A stretch of DNA of 64,000 nucleotides from Blakeslea trispora (GCA_025331445.1 JAIWNE010000023.1:124001-188000), one strand, 5' to 3'. Positions 1 to 14,120 are shown, counted from the stretch's first letter. The notes: generated from the letters alone by a model not told the origin. A program made the numbers and translations.

Positions 1-3000
1 CAGAGATGACTTAATCAGTATTATCAATGAACAAATGGCACATCCTACTCTTAAGGGCTATAGTGAAAAAATGCTTGATTTCATTTCTTGGTACACACAA
101 GTGATTGGTCAAAGTCGTACAGTTGTTTCTTTGCGTGATATCTTGTCCTGGGTTCGATTTATCAATGTAGCAGTTCAGTCAGGACTTAGTCCTGAACTTA
201 GTTTTGCTCATGGTGGCTGTCTTGTACTTCTTGATGGTTTAGGTTCTCACGGCTCATCAGGCTCTTTCCTTGCTGGCCAATTGTTGAAGGACTTTAGATT
301 GAAGTGCCTGAGACAGCTTTCTGGTAAGCCTAATGCTTCTGAAGTTGAAATCTTGGGAGAAGCAAAGGGTAACGTCCAGACTGATGGCGAAAAGTTTGCT
401 ATTGGTCCTTTCCAGATCCCTCGTGGTCATTTGGAAAAGACAGACATCAAGTTCACATTGCTTGCTCCAACTACTTCGGACAATGCTATGCGTGTTATCC
501 GTTCTATGCAATTGAAAAAGCCTATTCTTCTTGAAGGTAGTCCAGGCGTAGGCAAGACAAGTTTGATTTCAGCTTTAGCAGCCGCTTCAGGCCATAACTT
601 GGTCCGTATCAACTTGTCAGAACAAACAGATTTGATGGATCTTTTCGGTTCTGATCTTCCTGTTGAAGGAGGCAACAGTGGTGAGTTTGCCTGGAGAGAC
701 GCACCTTTCCTTCAAGCAATGAAGGCTGGTGATTGGGTTCTGCTTGATGAATTGAATTTGGCTTCGCAATCTGTTTTGGAAGGTTTGAATTCTTGTTTAG
801 ATCATCGTGGAGCTGTCTATATTCCTGAACTTGACAGAGAATTCTTTTGTGCCAAAGAGTTTAGAGTATTTGGTGCTCAGAATCCTCTTCAACAAGGTGG
901 TGGTCGTAAGGGTTTACCCAAGTCATTTGTTAATCGTTTTACACAAGTTTATGTTGAGCAGTTGAGTTCTGATGATCTCTTGTTTATTTGTACTCATTTG
1001 TTCTCTGAATTTGAGCCTGCTACTTTGTCAAAAATGATTGACTTTAACAACAAGATGTATGAAGAAACAATGATTCGTTGCTCTTTTGGTCGCAAAGGTA
1101 GTCCTTGGGAATTCAATTTGCGTGATGTATTCCGTTGGCTAGAGCTCATGCAAAAGGATAACGTGACTGACCCTGCTGAATATCTTGACATCATTTACAT
1201 GCAACGTATGCGTGTTCATGAAGATCGTGTTCAAATCGTCAAGTTGTATGAGTCTGTATTCAATGTGAAATATGACCGTCCAGTCACACCCCAGTTTAGT
1301 TTGACTCAAAACGCTTTTACAGTTGGTCATTCTGCTCTGGCCAGAAAGCACTCTGAAGTCTCTGCTCTTTCTAAGCAAGAGCTTCATATATTGCAGTCAT
1401 TCTTGTCACCTCTCGAATCGTTGATGAAGTGTGTTGAGTCTTCCTGGATGGCTATTATTACAGGCCCTTCTGCCTCCGGTAAAACATCTCTTGTCCGTCT
1501 TCTGAGCATGTTGACTGGTAATCAATTGGAAGAGTTTGCCATGAACAACAGCGTTGACACCATGGAATTACTTGGTGGTTTTGAACAGGTTGATTTGAAT
1601 CGTCACCGTCAAGTTGTGATGGATAGCCTTAGCCAGATGACTAGTCGCGCCTCAAAGAATTTATTGATGTACTTTGCTTCGTTAACCGTTGGAACTGAGC
1701 AACACAGCACAGTACTGCAGTTGGTTCGTCAGCTTAATGATTCATGGTATGCTCTTGAAAGCAAGCAACAAATGAAGCTTCTTTCAGCTGATCCAGATTC
1801 TGGGGCGTTAGATTATGCTCTCGTATCAAATGTGTTGAATTGCTTGAATTCTGCTTCCACTCTTGACCAAAACGCTCAATCGGATATTGCCTCCGTTTCT
1901 CTAGCCATACAAAACCTTCAGAAACTTGAAAAAGAAACCGTTGCAGGCAAATTTGAATGGATCGATGGTTTGTTGATCAATGCTCTTGAAAAAGGCCATT
2001 GGTTGTTGATTGACAATGCAAACATGTGTAACCCTTCAGTGCTTGACCGTCTGAACCCACTGTTTGAAAACAATGGTGTGCTCATGGTAAATGAGCGTGG
2101 TCTCGTCGACGGTACAGTCAAGGTCATTAAGCCACATCCTAACTTTAGAATGTTTATGACTGTTGATCCACAGAATGGTGAGCTTTCTCGTGCTATGAGA
2201 AATCGTGGTATCGAAATTTCTCTGGTTGATTCTAATTGGAACAAGAATGTTCAAGATGTCACCAAGCTTGCCAATTCACTTGGTATCCGTGGCCCACGCC
2301 TACCTACATTTATGAATGATTTACAACACGAAGCTACCGCTCAACGCAAACATTTTGGCAAAGCTGAAAACGTTCGTGATTACTTGCTTTTCGCTACTTA
2401 TCTTGTTGAACGCCTGCAGCGAGGTCAATCACTCAGATTAGCAATCGAGGAATCATTTTTGCAAGTCTTTGTTGATATCAAAGAAGTTCCTGAAGCTCTT
2501 ACATCTCTACTTCAAGCTGACACTGAAGAAGATTTGATCCAAGATATGCTTTCTCCAACAAACAGTCCTTTCCTTATTGGTGGTCAATTGTTTAAAGACG
2601 ATTCTGCTCTGGCTACTATTGCTCTTCAAGGCGCTTATCTTATTTATCTACTTCAAGCTCCTAGTAGTGAAGATGAAAAGTCTTTGAGAAAGATCGAAGT
2701 TGCAAGCGATTACTTTTTGGAGCAAATGTCTTGTCAAGACTATGGCGTTCGTTTGAGATGGTTAGGATACATTTCTCAACAAGCTATGGCTACAAAGTCC
2801 ACTGTACTGGAGCGCATAGGTTATCTGATGAAGGAGTTGTTTGTTCACCCAGTTTTCAAAGAGCTCTCAAGATTGCAGCTTGAGACCAAGAGCAATGATT
2901 CCGATTTGGAATGCGCCCGCAACGCTTATTATTTATTGATTCGTCTTTATAAGCAAGACTATGCCAGCAAGATCATGCAGAGTTCAGCACAAAAGCTCAA

Positions 3001-6000
3001 AGTGGGTAGTTTGACCGCTCTTCAACAGTCTTATTGCTTTGATCAGGGGCGCTTAGATGAGAGTCAACTCTTACATCCAGTTGTAAAGAAATTGGATGTA
3101 TTCTTCGAGTCCGTCAGATCTGCTTTTGCTTCATGGATTGATCAAGCCCTTTATCGCACATGTGATGGCCAAGCATTCGAAGCTTACAACAAGATTCTTG
3201 ATGCACGCGATTACGCTTGGAACATTACTCAACTACAAAGCCTCAGTCTTGATAATCTCTTGATCATTCTCAGAATTATGAGTGATCTTATGTCTGAAGA
3301 AAGTATTAGATTTGCACAGATGGAGCCTGTGTTCAAGCAAATTGAAGATATCATGTCCGGATTTGACTTCAATACCAGCAAGTCTATGAAAGCATTATGG
3401 AAGTATTTCTGCCCTGCCACTTTGTCTTCTGAATCGCTGCATTCGCTAGAAGTTGAGTTGCATGAGGTCAACGAAAAAATGAACTGCTATCAGTTTAACA
3501 CTGAAGAGCAGCTTACACCTACTTCACTAGTTTTGCATGCCAACACAGAAGCTAAAGAAGCATTAGTTGAGGGTATTGCTACTCTGTATGCTGTCGACGA
3601 AAACGATCACGAGAATGCTCAAAAGGTTATGAGCTCTCTTCGCAAACTACCCGAGTACGTCAATCTTCAGCTTGAATCATCCAAGCCTTCAACTGAGACA
3701 GTCAAGAGAGAAACTTTCTGGGATACTGCTTTGCTTCCATTGTATGACTACACCAGTTTGGTCCATGAAATGGAGTTGATTGCCAGCTTATACCAAAATG
3801 CATGTGCTGTTTCAGACACACAGACCTTGGAAGGTTTGGTTGAGCAAATGTTGAAGTTTAGAAAGTTCGCTTTTGACAAAACCTCTCGCCCTCCCAAGGA
3901 TTTGGTGCCATATCAACGCTTGATTTGGTTTTTGGATTCTGAGAGCGTTGAGAAGCAATCCGGTATTCTTCCTGGTATGGTTCAGGATGCTGCCCATGCA
4001 TACCACCAACGCCTTTGGCGCTCAAGTATTTACCAAAACAACCTTTATCAATTAACACCTTCCGAGGATGTCATTGTAAGTTGAGCATTGTAGGAGCTTG
4101 ATAGTAAGATTGCTAAATTTTTTTCTTAATTCCATTACTAGGATCTTGGTATCTCTGAAGGCTCTCTTGCTCTTTTCCAGAGCGTTGAGACTCTTGTGTG
4201 CTTGAATTTGTTGAGTTCTGTTGAGAAAATGCCTGCTGATGCTTATGAAAATGCCCTTAACCAATTGAAGAGCCTAAAGCAATATTTGGCTACAAATGTC
4301 AGCCTTAAAGACCGAAAGGCTCTTGAAGTCGCTACATTAATTGGAATGACTAGACAGGTAAGCATATATAGACACTATTGTATTTGAATGTCTAAAAACT
4401 TATTCACTCTTGTTAAATAGCTTTTTGAAGCATCGCGCGATATGATTACTGCAGAAGTTTTACAAGCAATTTCCAGCGAATTCGAAAAGACAGCAGATTT
4501 TGTTGGCACTTTGTTACGAGCCACAATCTACTCAACAAATAATGCAAGTGTTGGTTATGATACAGCTATAGCCACAATTACACAAGTATTCAACTTGGCT
4601 AGCGAAAACAATCTCAACAAATACTTTGTTGCAGCTCTCTCTGCATTGAAGGATGCTATCTACCACTTGAGAGACAAGGATGTTAGTCGTCTTTATTCTG
4701 CAGTCGGAAAAGCTCGTATTCTTTTGGGTTTGGCTTTCGTTTCTGCATACATTCCCGACTATCCTGTTGATCCTACCTCAGAACCTCGTCTTCAGGTTGA
4801 TTTGTTGATGAAAGAAAAGCAAGAGCATACAGACAATATTGACGTGCGTTCCAACATCGAAACAATCTACACCGGTAGCAACACAAATCAAACAGTTGAA
4901 AAGAAGCAAGCTCAACTCGACTCGGTCAACCACAGACTAGCTGAAAGCTCTACTATTTTCTCATTGCGTCCTGCTAAATCTCAACTAGAAGATATTTTCG
5001 TAGATCTCAGATATCTTCAAAAGAGCATGCTCGACCAGAACGTAGAAAAGCTCATGATCGATCTCGAAAGTAACGGTATTGACTCTGTATTGCAACGCGA
5101 AAACCTTCTTCAAGGAAATGCTCTTCAATTTGTTGATAGAGTGCAGCACAAGTTCCCCTTGTATAAGGATATTCTTCAGCCTCTACTTGTTGCCGTGGAC
5201 GATATCAAGTATGGTTTACGTATTTTGACTGCTAATGCTCGAAATGATCCTGTGGATAAATTCCTTTCTCAAGTCATTGAGCTTTTGATACGTGACCCTG
5301 ATGTCTCTCATCATAATACTGGACTGGAATGGCATACTCTAGCCTCTCCTGACAAGATAGCTAAACTCAAGCATGTCATATTTGAAAGAGCACCCACAAA
5401 GAGAAAGTGGGCTTTCTATCTTCGCATCTTGATTGTTATCCTTCAACGCTTGGTTATTAACGTCAATACCAACGGATACCTCAAATCTGACGACCTTATT
5501 GCAGTTAACATTTTGTTCAGCGAAATCATTAACGTCTGGAAATCTGCTGAAGAATACAAACAAAAGATGGCTGCTGAAAAGGAGTCTCTGTTCAAAACTC
5601 GTGCCAAGAAATATGAGCCTCCTACTGATGAAGAGCTTGAGGAACAAGATTTGAAAAAGATCTTTGCAGACTTTAACGAAGATTTTGCCGATCTGAACAT
5701 TGAAGATGATGGCCAAATTGGCAAGAGCGTTGTTCCTGAGACAGTTGAAGAGCTATCTGTATTAGATGAAATTGACATTCATCGTATTGGACATCTTCAC
5801 CGAGTTCTGTTTGAAACTTACAGTCGAGATTCTTGTGTGCGCTCATCCAAGTCTTGGGACCGCGAAGCAATTCAGTCATACACTGTAGCTAGCCAACTTG
5901 CGTCTATGGCAGGCAATGCTTTCAGCAATTCGATTGACTCTGTCTGCAATGCTGGTCACCTTCGCATTACTTCTTTGACCATCAATCGTCTTGAATCAGA

Positions 6001-9000
6001 GAACTCATTTGCATTGACAAGCGATAACATTTACGATTTCTATCAAAGCGAAAATGTTGGTGAAGCCAAGCGAGTAGAGCCCATCGTAAACCGATTCAAG
6101 GCTCGTGTATTACAGCTGATTGAACAATGGCCAGAACACGCAATTCTTGAACAACTGGTTGTCATTTGTGATCGTATCTTGACTTTCTCTGTTTTGTCTC
6201 CAGTTGCCAAGTTCTTGACCGGTGTTGAGCTTCTGTTACAAAAATCAGAGGATTGGGAAGCTTACGCTGCCAAGCATGTTTCCTTGAAGGACCAGCGTGA
6301 GGAGTTGATTGGTTTGATTATCAGCTGGAGACAGCTTGAATTGAACTGCTGGCCCAAGTTATTGGCCGCTCAAGAGCAATATCATCAGGACGCTGCTTTC
6401 ACTTGGTGGTTCCACTTGTACGATGCAATCAACAATACATCTTTCGAATCTGCTGATGAAGAGCAAAACGCAAAGAACACACGCGATTTGCTTGGCGCCC
6501 TTGATCATTTTATTCAGACAGCCTCAATTATCGAGTTGGAGCCACGTCTTAAAATGATTGATACCTTCTATCGCCAAACAAACGTTCAAGCTCAACTCAC
6601 TACCTTTGAGGCAGAGAAGCTAAACTACGAAAGAACAGCCACCATTTTACGCAACGTCTATATGTATTACTCTCAATTCCAAGACCATGCAAACACCATG
6701 TTGACTCAATTGCGTAAGCCTATTGAGAAAGACTTGAAAGACTTTGTCAAGATTGCTACATGGAAGGATGTCAATATATATGCTCTTCGTCAAAGTGCAT
6801 CTAAGACTCACAGACAGCTTCACAAATGTATCAAGAGATACCGTGAAGTTCTTGGTAATTCTATGCTTACAGTCATTGCAAACTATAATGAAGAGCATGC
6901 TATGTACCAGTTTGGTGATGACAAGCGTTATGCTAAAGACATTAACTCTGGACTTGTTTCACAACTCTCTGAACCTAACAATTGGATGAGCGAGACAAGT
7001 CTCCCTGACTCAGAAACTAGTTTTGACTGGTCCTCTGCTCCACCTGTTAAGCAGCATTTGATCAATCTTCAAACTATCTTAAACAGAGTACGTCTTTACT
7101 GCCGTAGAGATATATACATTTCTGATGCTGAGACCAAAGACCTTCCTTTGGAGAACTTCATGACAGAAATGATTGAACAAATCAAGCATTTCCAAAAAGA
7201 GACTCCTTCTGTCATGACAGATGAAAACAAATCACTTGTCAAAAATCAAAAACTTCTTAAGAAGAAAGCCTTAGTTGACTTCCTCAAAGAACTTCGCCGT
7301 CTTGGTCTCAAGTCTCGTCCTGGAAAGATGAAGGAGCAGAACTCTGACACTGTTGTACTTTTCCGTCAACAAGTTGCAAACCTTGAGGCATTGCTTCAAA
7401 ACAGAGATCTTCAAAAAGAGAAACTATCCATATATAGCTTTGCTACTGCCGAGGTTGTTGAGCAATGGAAAAAAGCTAACGATTATTATTTCCGTTGTAT
7501 CGCTCGATTGACTCACTTGAGAACAATCAGTATGACCAACGTGAGCAAGGATCTGTCTATGCTTGAAGTCGAACGAGCTCTGAGCGCTACCGAGCATATG
7601 TTTATCCTTACCAACAAAGAGCGTAAAATCTTGGCTCGCTTAGAAGGTCGTGTTCAAGTCCTTCAAGGTGTATCTGTCCAATTGTCTGCTCTTTATGATT
7701 CCGTCTCGCAAGGTCAAACAATTGCCAATGATGCTCAGCTTGGATGTAGATTAACCAATCACAAGATTTATGTCGACAAGCTAGCTCTTTTTATCAATCA
7801 GGCCGTAAATGTCATTTCTTTGCAAGCTGGATCTGGTGCTCAGCAGATCTTTAAGGATTTGCAAACAATGTGCCGTGAAGTTCAAAAGATTCAAAAGACC
7901 ATTGACTATATGTTTGTCCAACGTTATCTCTACCCTAAGGCTGCCACTGGTCTTGATTTCTCATTGTTGTCTTCTGATGTTGATCAGCTCATCAATGCTC
8001 ACATTGAGAAGATTGACTCTGCCCATGCTCTTTTGGTTAACGCAATGCATATCTTCCCTCAATCAAGTCACGTTGTTTTCCCTGTCGTGCAGTACATTGA
8101 AAGAGATCGTCTCTCTCACTCTGCTTCAGTCGATCATGTGGTCAATAAAGAGGAGACTATGTTTGATTTGCGTGAAAAGGTTCATAGTTTTATCGAGACT
8201 ATTTTGGTTTGTATTCAAGATCTCAAGAAGGCAAATGCTCAGCCTGAGCCTCAAGTAGAAAAAGAGGAAGAAGACGAGTTTGAAGATATGCGCGAAGATT
8301 TCATTCGTCAACAAAACATCAAGCAGTCTACACTTGCTAGTGCTCTTCATCTTGAATCTGCTGCCAAACGTTGTGTTGAAATGTTGACAACTGCTCATAG
8401 TTTAGTGGGATCATGCACTGACTCTTCTGAAAACCAAGAAATCTCTCGCTTGTTACAAGAAGTCTATCCTTTCCTTCAACAATACATGCTCATTGTTCAG
8501 CACACTCTTGCTAAGATGTTAATTCATCACAAATCTATGGCTAAGCTCACTTATTGTCTCGTAAATTCGTTCAGTATCATCATCACTAAAGGTTTCTGTA
8601 TGCCTGCTGGTGCAGATGATGGCGAAGAAGGCGAAGCTGATGGTACAATGAGTGGTACTGGTATGGGCGAAGGTGAAGGTAGCAAAGATGTGAGCAATGA
8701 AATTGAAGACGAAGAACAAGTCCTTGGCACTCAAAATGAGGAACAAAGTAAGGATGATAAGCAAGATACCAAAGAAGAAAAGAATGGTTTGGATATGGAG
8801 AACGACTTTGATGGTAATCTTGAAGATATGGAACAGGATGAAGATCAGGAAGACGAGAACTCAGACAGTTCTGATGAAGAAGACGATCCTGATGAACAAA
8901 TTGGCGATGTTGATGACATGGATCCTGACGCTGTTGATGATAAGATGTGGGGTGATGAAGCTGAAGAAAACTTGAAAGAAAGTGACAAGACAGTTGATGA

Positions 9001-11371
9001 CCAAGGACAGCAACAACAGGAGCAAGAATCCGAAATTGTTGCAAAAGAAGAAAACGATCAACAACCTGAATCAAAGGGCGAGAAGCCTGAAAAGACAGAC
9101 AAGAATGACAAACAGCAAGAAGCAGATGGCGAAGAAGGCGACGGCGAAGAGGAGATGGATGATCAGCAAGAAGGTGGCGAAGAAGACCAGAATGAAGGCG
9201 AAGGTGAAGATGAAGACGAAACTGAAAACAGACCTGGAGAGCAACTCAACGCTGAAATTCCTGAAGCTGAAACATTGGATTTGCCTGATGATTTAAATAT
9301 GGACGGCGATGATGATGGTGAAGATGAAGAGGGTGGCGAAGAGGGACAAGACATGAATGATCCTATGGATATGGACGAACAGCCAGCTCAGCAAGGAGAA
9401 GAACAACTTCCTGAAGAAGACGAAGGTGCTGAAGCCTTCCAAGACCCCTTGAACGATATTGATCAAGGTTTGAATGAAGACGAAGAGATGGATGATGCTG
9501 ATGCATCCGCCGAGAAAGATACTGATTTCAATGAAGGAGAAGAAAAGAATGAGGAAGACGGCTCTGCTGAAGAAGAAGAAGAAAAGGAAGAAGTATCTCC
9601 TGAGCTTGGTGATTCTGAACAAAACAGAAATAACGGCCAAATTGAAGAAGATGAACAGGATGCCGAAGAAGAGAATAAGGCTCAAAACCGTGAGCAACCT
9701 AACAGTGATACTACTGCAGACAATCAGTTTGGTGTCCAAGGTGAAGCTGGAAAGCAGAGTAAGAGCTCTTCTGGTAAGAAGGAAGGTGACGACGATGAAG
9801 CAGACTCAAACGACGCTCAGGATGAAGTTGACAAGAAGGAAAAGCAAGGCAAGTCTGAGCGTGGAGCCAATCAAACCAATCAAGATGAACAAGACACTGA
9901 TGCTGCAGAGAAAGAAGAACAAGGCGACAATTCTGAAGACAAGGATGCTAGTCAACCTCAATCTAACCCTCAACGGAGCTTGGGTGATGCACTTGAAAAG
10001 TGGAGAAGAAGATTAGCTGATCTCAACGATAATGAAGACCCAGAAGAAGACGAAGAGGCCGAAGCTAAGCCGGATAACCAAGATGCTGAGGATGCAAAGG
10101 TTAACGAAGACCAATCTTTTGAATATGTCAAGAATGATGATGATGCTCATGATATGCAAACTATGGGTAATGCTCAAGCAGAACAAACTCAGGATTTGAA
10201 GATGGCTGGTGTCGATGAAGAAAAGGAAGACACGAAAGAAACATCTGGCGAAATGGATGTTGACGAGACTGCTGATGATGTGGATACCATGCCTTTGCCT
10301 CGTGACAACTTGGATGCTCAGGGCTCTACTGATGTAAAGGGTGCTATTCTCAGCAAGAAGCTGCCTGAATCTCAAATGATGGATGAAACTGAAGTTTTGA
10401 CTATGGATGAATCTGTTGTTTCTCGTGAGCCTTTAGAACAAGAAGATATCAATCGCATGAGAGACGAGCTTGAGACTCAAGTATCCGAATGGAGAGAAGA
10501 AGGCCGTGATATTAACAAGGCTCGCGAACTCTGGCAAGGTTACGAAAACTTGACGCATGATCTTGCTATGGGATTATGTGAACAGCTTCGATTGATTCTG
10601 GAGCCTACTTTAGCTACAAAGCTCAAGGGTGATTATCGTACAGGTAAACGCTTGAATATGAAGAAGATCATTCCTTATATTGCAAGTCAATTCAAGAAAG
10701 ACAAAATCTGGTTACGTCGTACTAAGCCAAGCAAGCGTCAATACCAAGTCATGATTTCTGTTGATGATTCCAAATCAATGTCTGAGTCTCACTCTGTTCA
10801 ACTTGCATATGAAGCATTGTCACTTATCTCTAAGGCTCTTTCACAATTGGAAGTAGGTGATATCTCAATCACATCCTTTGGTGAACGTGTTCGCTTACTG
10901 CATCCTTTCGATCAACCTTTCACCGGTGAATCAGGAGCAAATGTGATTCAACAATTTACTTTTGCCCAACAAAAAACTTATGTGAAGAGTCTGATTGAAA
11001 CTTCTCTTGGTTTGTTTGAAAATGCCAAGCAGTCTTCAGGCCCTGGTAATGCTGAGCTCTGGCAACTTCAATTGATTCTTTCTGATGGTATTTGTGAGGA
11101 TCACGAAACCCTTCGTGCTCTTGTACGAAGCGCTCTTGAACGACAGATCATGATGATCTTTATTGTTGTTGACAACAAGCCTGAAAAGGACTCTATTTTA
11201 AACATGACCAACGTCAAGTATCTGATCAAGGATGGCAAATATAGTATCCAAATGAATCCTTATCTCGAAACTTTCCCCTTCCAATACTTTATGGTCTTGA
11301 GAGATATCAATTCTCTTCCTGAAGCACTCTCAGACGCCTTGAGACAATACTTTAGCTTTGTTTCCGCATAG
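1..11371 (+). CDS. MDN1: Midasin / REA1 AAA-ATPase, 5' end outside window
   Basis: Giant dynein-like ATPase that strips assembly factors (Rsa4, Ytm1) from pre-60S ribosomes in nucleolus and nucleoplasm. The frame is open from base 2, so the gene enters from the left. Exons 2-4075, 4142-4357 and 4421-11371 join in frame and give 3,746 residues; roughly the first quarter (AAA1-4) is missing. Visible are AAA5 with Walker A GSPGVGKTS (near 535) and Walker B WVLLDELN, and AAA6 with Walker A GPSASGKTS (near 1465) and Walker B WLLIDNAN, where the usual glutamate is asparagine. A long helical linker follows (about 2.3-8.5 kb), then a D/E-rich low-complexity segment (about 8590-10440). The C-terminal MIDAS domain contains DDSKS (about 10763), the DxSxS metal site that binds UBL domains of Rsa4/Ytm1. 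The two introns are 66 and 63 nt. Identity is essentially certain. Confidence 0.97.
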
Positions 11372-11574
11372 TTTTTTTACATTCATCCTTTTTATATTTT
11401 CAATTTTATTCTATATAAATAAACAATTATCAACATAATATGTGCTGTTGAGCATAAAATAATACGAAAAAAAAGGGGTTAAACTAGTTTAAAGTTGGTT
11501 TGATGCATGACTATAATAAATGAGTAAAGAGTAGGGTATAAACGTAGCTCTAAAAATCTAATTCAGTGTAGTGT

Positions 11575-12803
11575 CTACGTGATACAGTTTTCTAAAGAAG
11601 AATAGGTTGTTGATGTATATGAAGGAAGTCTCTCATCAATATATACTGGTAATGCTTCTTCATATTCAACAACCTCAACAAAGTGAGGAACAGGCAATGT
11701 TGCTTGGCTATCTTGACACTGTGGCTCAAACACGCCATTAAAGGCAGTGTAGAGTTGAAGGGTTTCTGGTAGTTTGCTACAATACCCAAGTGTACCAAGC
11801 CGTATAGGTACATTTATAACTTCAAACCGTCGAGGCCAAATTCCTTTTTGCTTGACAGTTAGTTCTAGTGAGTACGTAATAGAGAAAACAGAGCCATAGG
11901 TAAATGTAGGCAAGACAATATCCGGCAAATCAAGGCTGGTCTCCAATTTATTTATACTGTCATGTTCATCTAGTGCCAACTTCTTTATACTTTGACAGAT
12001 GAGGTGCTTAAATTTGCGATCTTGTTTTTTGGATCGACCTGTGGATGATGCAAATCTATGCCAAGTCTGAATCTGGTAGAACTTTGTATGTATCATGTCG
12101 ATCGAATCGCTTAATATCTGGCTTAGTAATAGTGTGATTGGTATCGTTTGACCTAGAGGAAAATCTAATGAGGGCAAACGCACTTTGATAGAAGGTTGAT
12201 TTAATTCTTTTGAGGCTTTTTTGGACGAAGGTTGGGGCGAAATATAAACTGGTCTTTTAGACAGGCTTGTTTCAACATAAGGCATATAGACCACAGGCTT
12301 GTGACAGGTTGAGATTGATCTGTTTTCTGCATCTTCCAAGTAGGCAGATAGTACGTAGTCGCAATGATATGACATTTCTTTTCCATCTGAAGTAACAGCC
12401 GATTGTGGAGGGAACTGAACCATGGGAAGTTGAATTATGAAAGGAATAGACGATTTGGTATTGTGCTTGAATGGAATTTGATTTGTATCATCTTTCCTGC
12501 TCCATAGTATCTTCTGGGATCCAAACAATTGCCTTTTATAAACCGGACTGCGGAAACCTGATTGATACACAGCCTCGGTTGCGTGAAATACGATACGTAG
12601 TCTATGCGATTTTGATAATTGATCTTTAGGGAACTGTGCCCTGATGAAACCTGAATAAAACATTGAAAACTCGGAAAGTAAGTATTTGATGTAGATATTG
12701 TCTCTTTTGCTAAGCTTCTTTTACCCTGAAAGACAGATCCGGGCCCATAAATAGGAGTGTCATCAACAAGCCAACCAAACTCAGGTAGTAGTTGTATTTC
12801 CAT
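11575..12803 (-). CDS. Alpha-arrestin (ART-like) protein
   Basis: Predicted 384-residue arrestin-fold adaptor, a family that recruits Rsp5/Nedd4 ubiquitin ligases to plasma-membrane transporters for endocytosis. Exon 1 is 12803-12725 and exon 2 is 12650-11575; the 74-nt intron has a GTAAAA donor and TTCAG acceptor. Joining them restores the arrestin N-domain signature YGPGSVFQGFIRAQFPK. The C-domain is recognisable from about residue 170 (LDFPLGQTIPITL), and a later strand reads GIWPRRFEVINVPI. The C-terminus carries LPVY and LPSY where typical alpha-arrestins have PPxY motifs, so WW-domain binding may be weak or lost. It is convergent with MDN1, with a 203-bp gap. The family call is firm; the particular ART member is unknown. 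Confidence 0.8.
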
Positions 12804-13859
12804 TCTGACAAAAACGATACTGACGGGAAGAAAAGAACAAATGTCTCGATTTCGAAACCCTTTTTAAAAGGAAAACGTTCGGCGTTTAAATGTACTCTCC
12901 TGCAATCGTATGAAAGAAGACAAAGAATGGGATGCACTCTTCACAATCAGGGGGGAGAAAAGTATACATAATGACTATTCAGTTTAAGAAAGTTATATGA
13001 ATACACGGCCTTGCTCATTTGGCTCCTTCTAGTTATTGTTGCAATCTGTTTTATTCTGATTCATGCATGCCAAGGTGTGTAACTTGGCAGACGGGAGATA
13101 AAATCTCGGCAGCCAATAGTTTTCTCTTGGCTGGTTTATTTTTTATGCAAGCATGAATTACTCATGAAGATCATTTAAAAAAAACATACAAAATAAGCAT
13201 GTCATGGCTTCTAGACCTCTAACTACATAACTTTTCAAGAATGTGTTGTTCTATGCAAGCGTTTGGCGCTACACATTAACACCGATATACTATTTAAAAG
13301 AGCTTTATAGAAGGTTACAGCTGTAAGTTCTGATCATTATCGAAACAAGACCTTTTTTTGAGAAAGTATCATGAGCCAAACGTGCCATATCACTATCAGC
13401 TCACAACAGTGGATCTGAAAGATTAATATTTCCTTTTTGTCAAGTCATTGCACAAACCTGCTCAAATGGCACATGGGGTTTCTCTTTCGTGTTACTAAAG
13501 CAAGTCATGATTCCAAACCTGACCTGGGCCATTTTATATCCTGCGTAGATTTTCTTAGTCGCCTAGCTTCCATGCCTTCTGAAAAGTTACATAATAAGAA
13601 AATCGTCTTCTCTCTTCCCAATGTTTAGAATGAGTATACAGGATGTTTGCCGATTGAATATGTGTAGTATTTAAGCACTTTTTAACGTTTTCAGTAGGCA
13701 TTACTCTATTCATGTGGGTTCAAATGACAACCTAAATATCACTGTCTTCCAGTAGCACTAGTGTGACATATTAAAATTTGCCTCTTAAAATCCTTCAAAA
13801 AAAAGCATCATAGTGAAAGCTACCAAAAGTAACCCAATTTCTTGTTTGATGTTAGTTTA
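12804..13859. other. Intergenic, no gene recognised
   Basis: About 1 kb upstream of the arrestin gene. It is AT-rich, with short A/T runs. A 63-codon open frame at 13437-13628 (+) has no start context, splice partner or recognisable family, so I do not call it a gene. Confidence 0.5.
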
Positions 13860-14120
13860 AAAGACCAGTTCTATTACTTTGATGCTTGATTCATTTAATT
13901 GCTTTGAGAGGTCTTCTCTCAAATATTTCATATTATTCATGCCAGGCATCTGCCTCCCCATCCTTCTCTCAAAAGCCCATCACAAATATTCAATGAGGCT
14001 GAAATCTGGATTTTGGGTAGGCCAGAAGTCAAATCCCATTACTTTGTGCTAGGTCTTCCAGTTTTGTGATAGAGTGCCAGTACGATACTTTGCTGCATGA
14101 TGTACTCACTTGAGAACAAA
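13860..14120 (-). pseudogene. Fossil of a Tc1/mariner transposase C-terminal region
   Basis: Read on the minus strand, about 13950-14115 aligns by eye with the Tc1/mariner element near 57.2 kb in the same order. It shares the segment around the third catalytic position (an SPDLNPIEHLWW-like stretch, here decayed to PDFSLIEYL), the AGGCCAGAA segment and the following TGTGATAGAG region. Stops and small indels interrupt every frame and no terminal repeats are visible. It is older and more decayed than the 57-kb copy. Confidence 0.7.

Noticed and set aside
8586..9739. Long minus-strand open frames rich in His, Leu, Ser and Phe
   Set aside because: They are the complement of the GAA/GAT-rich acidic linker of MDN1 and have no independent support.
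13437..13628. 63-codon plus-strand open frame in intergenic DNA
   Set aside because: No start context, no family, and short for its AT content.
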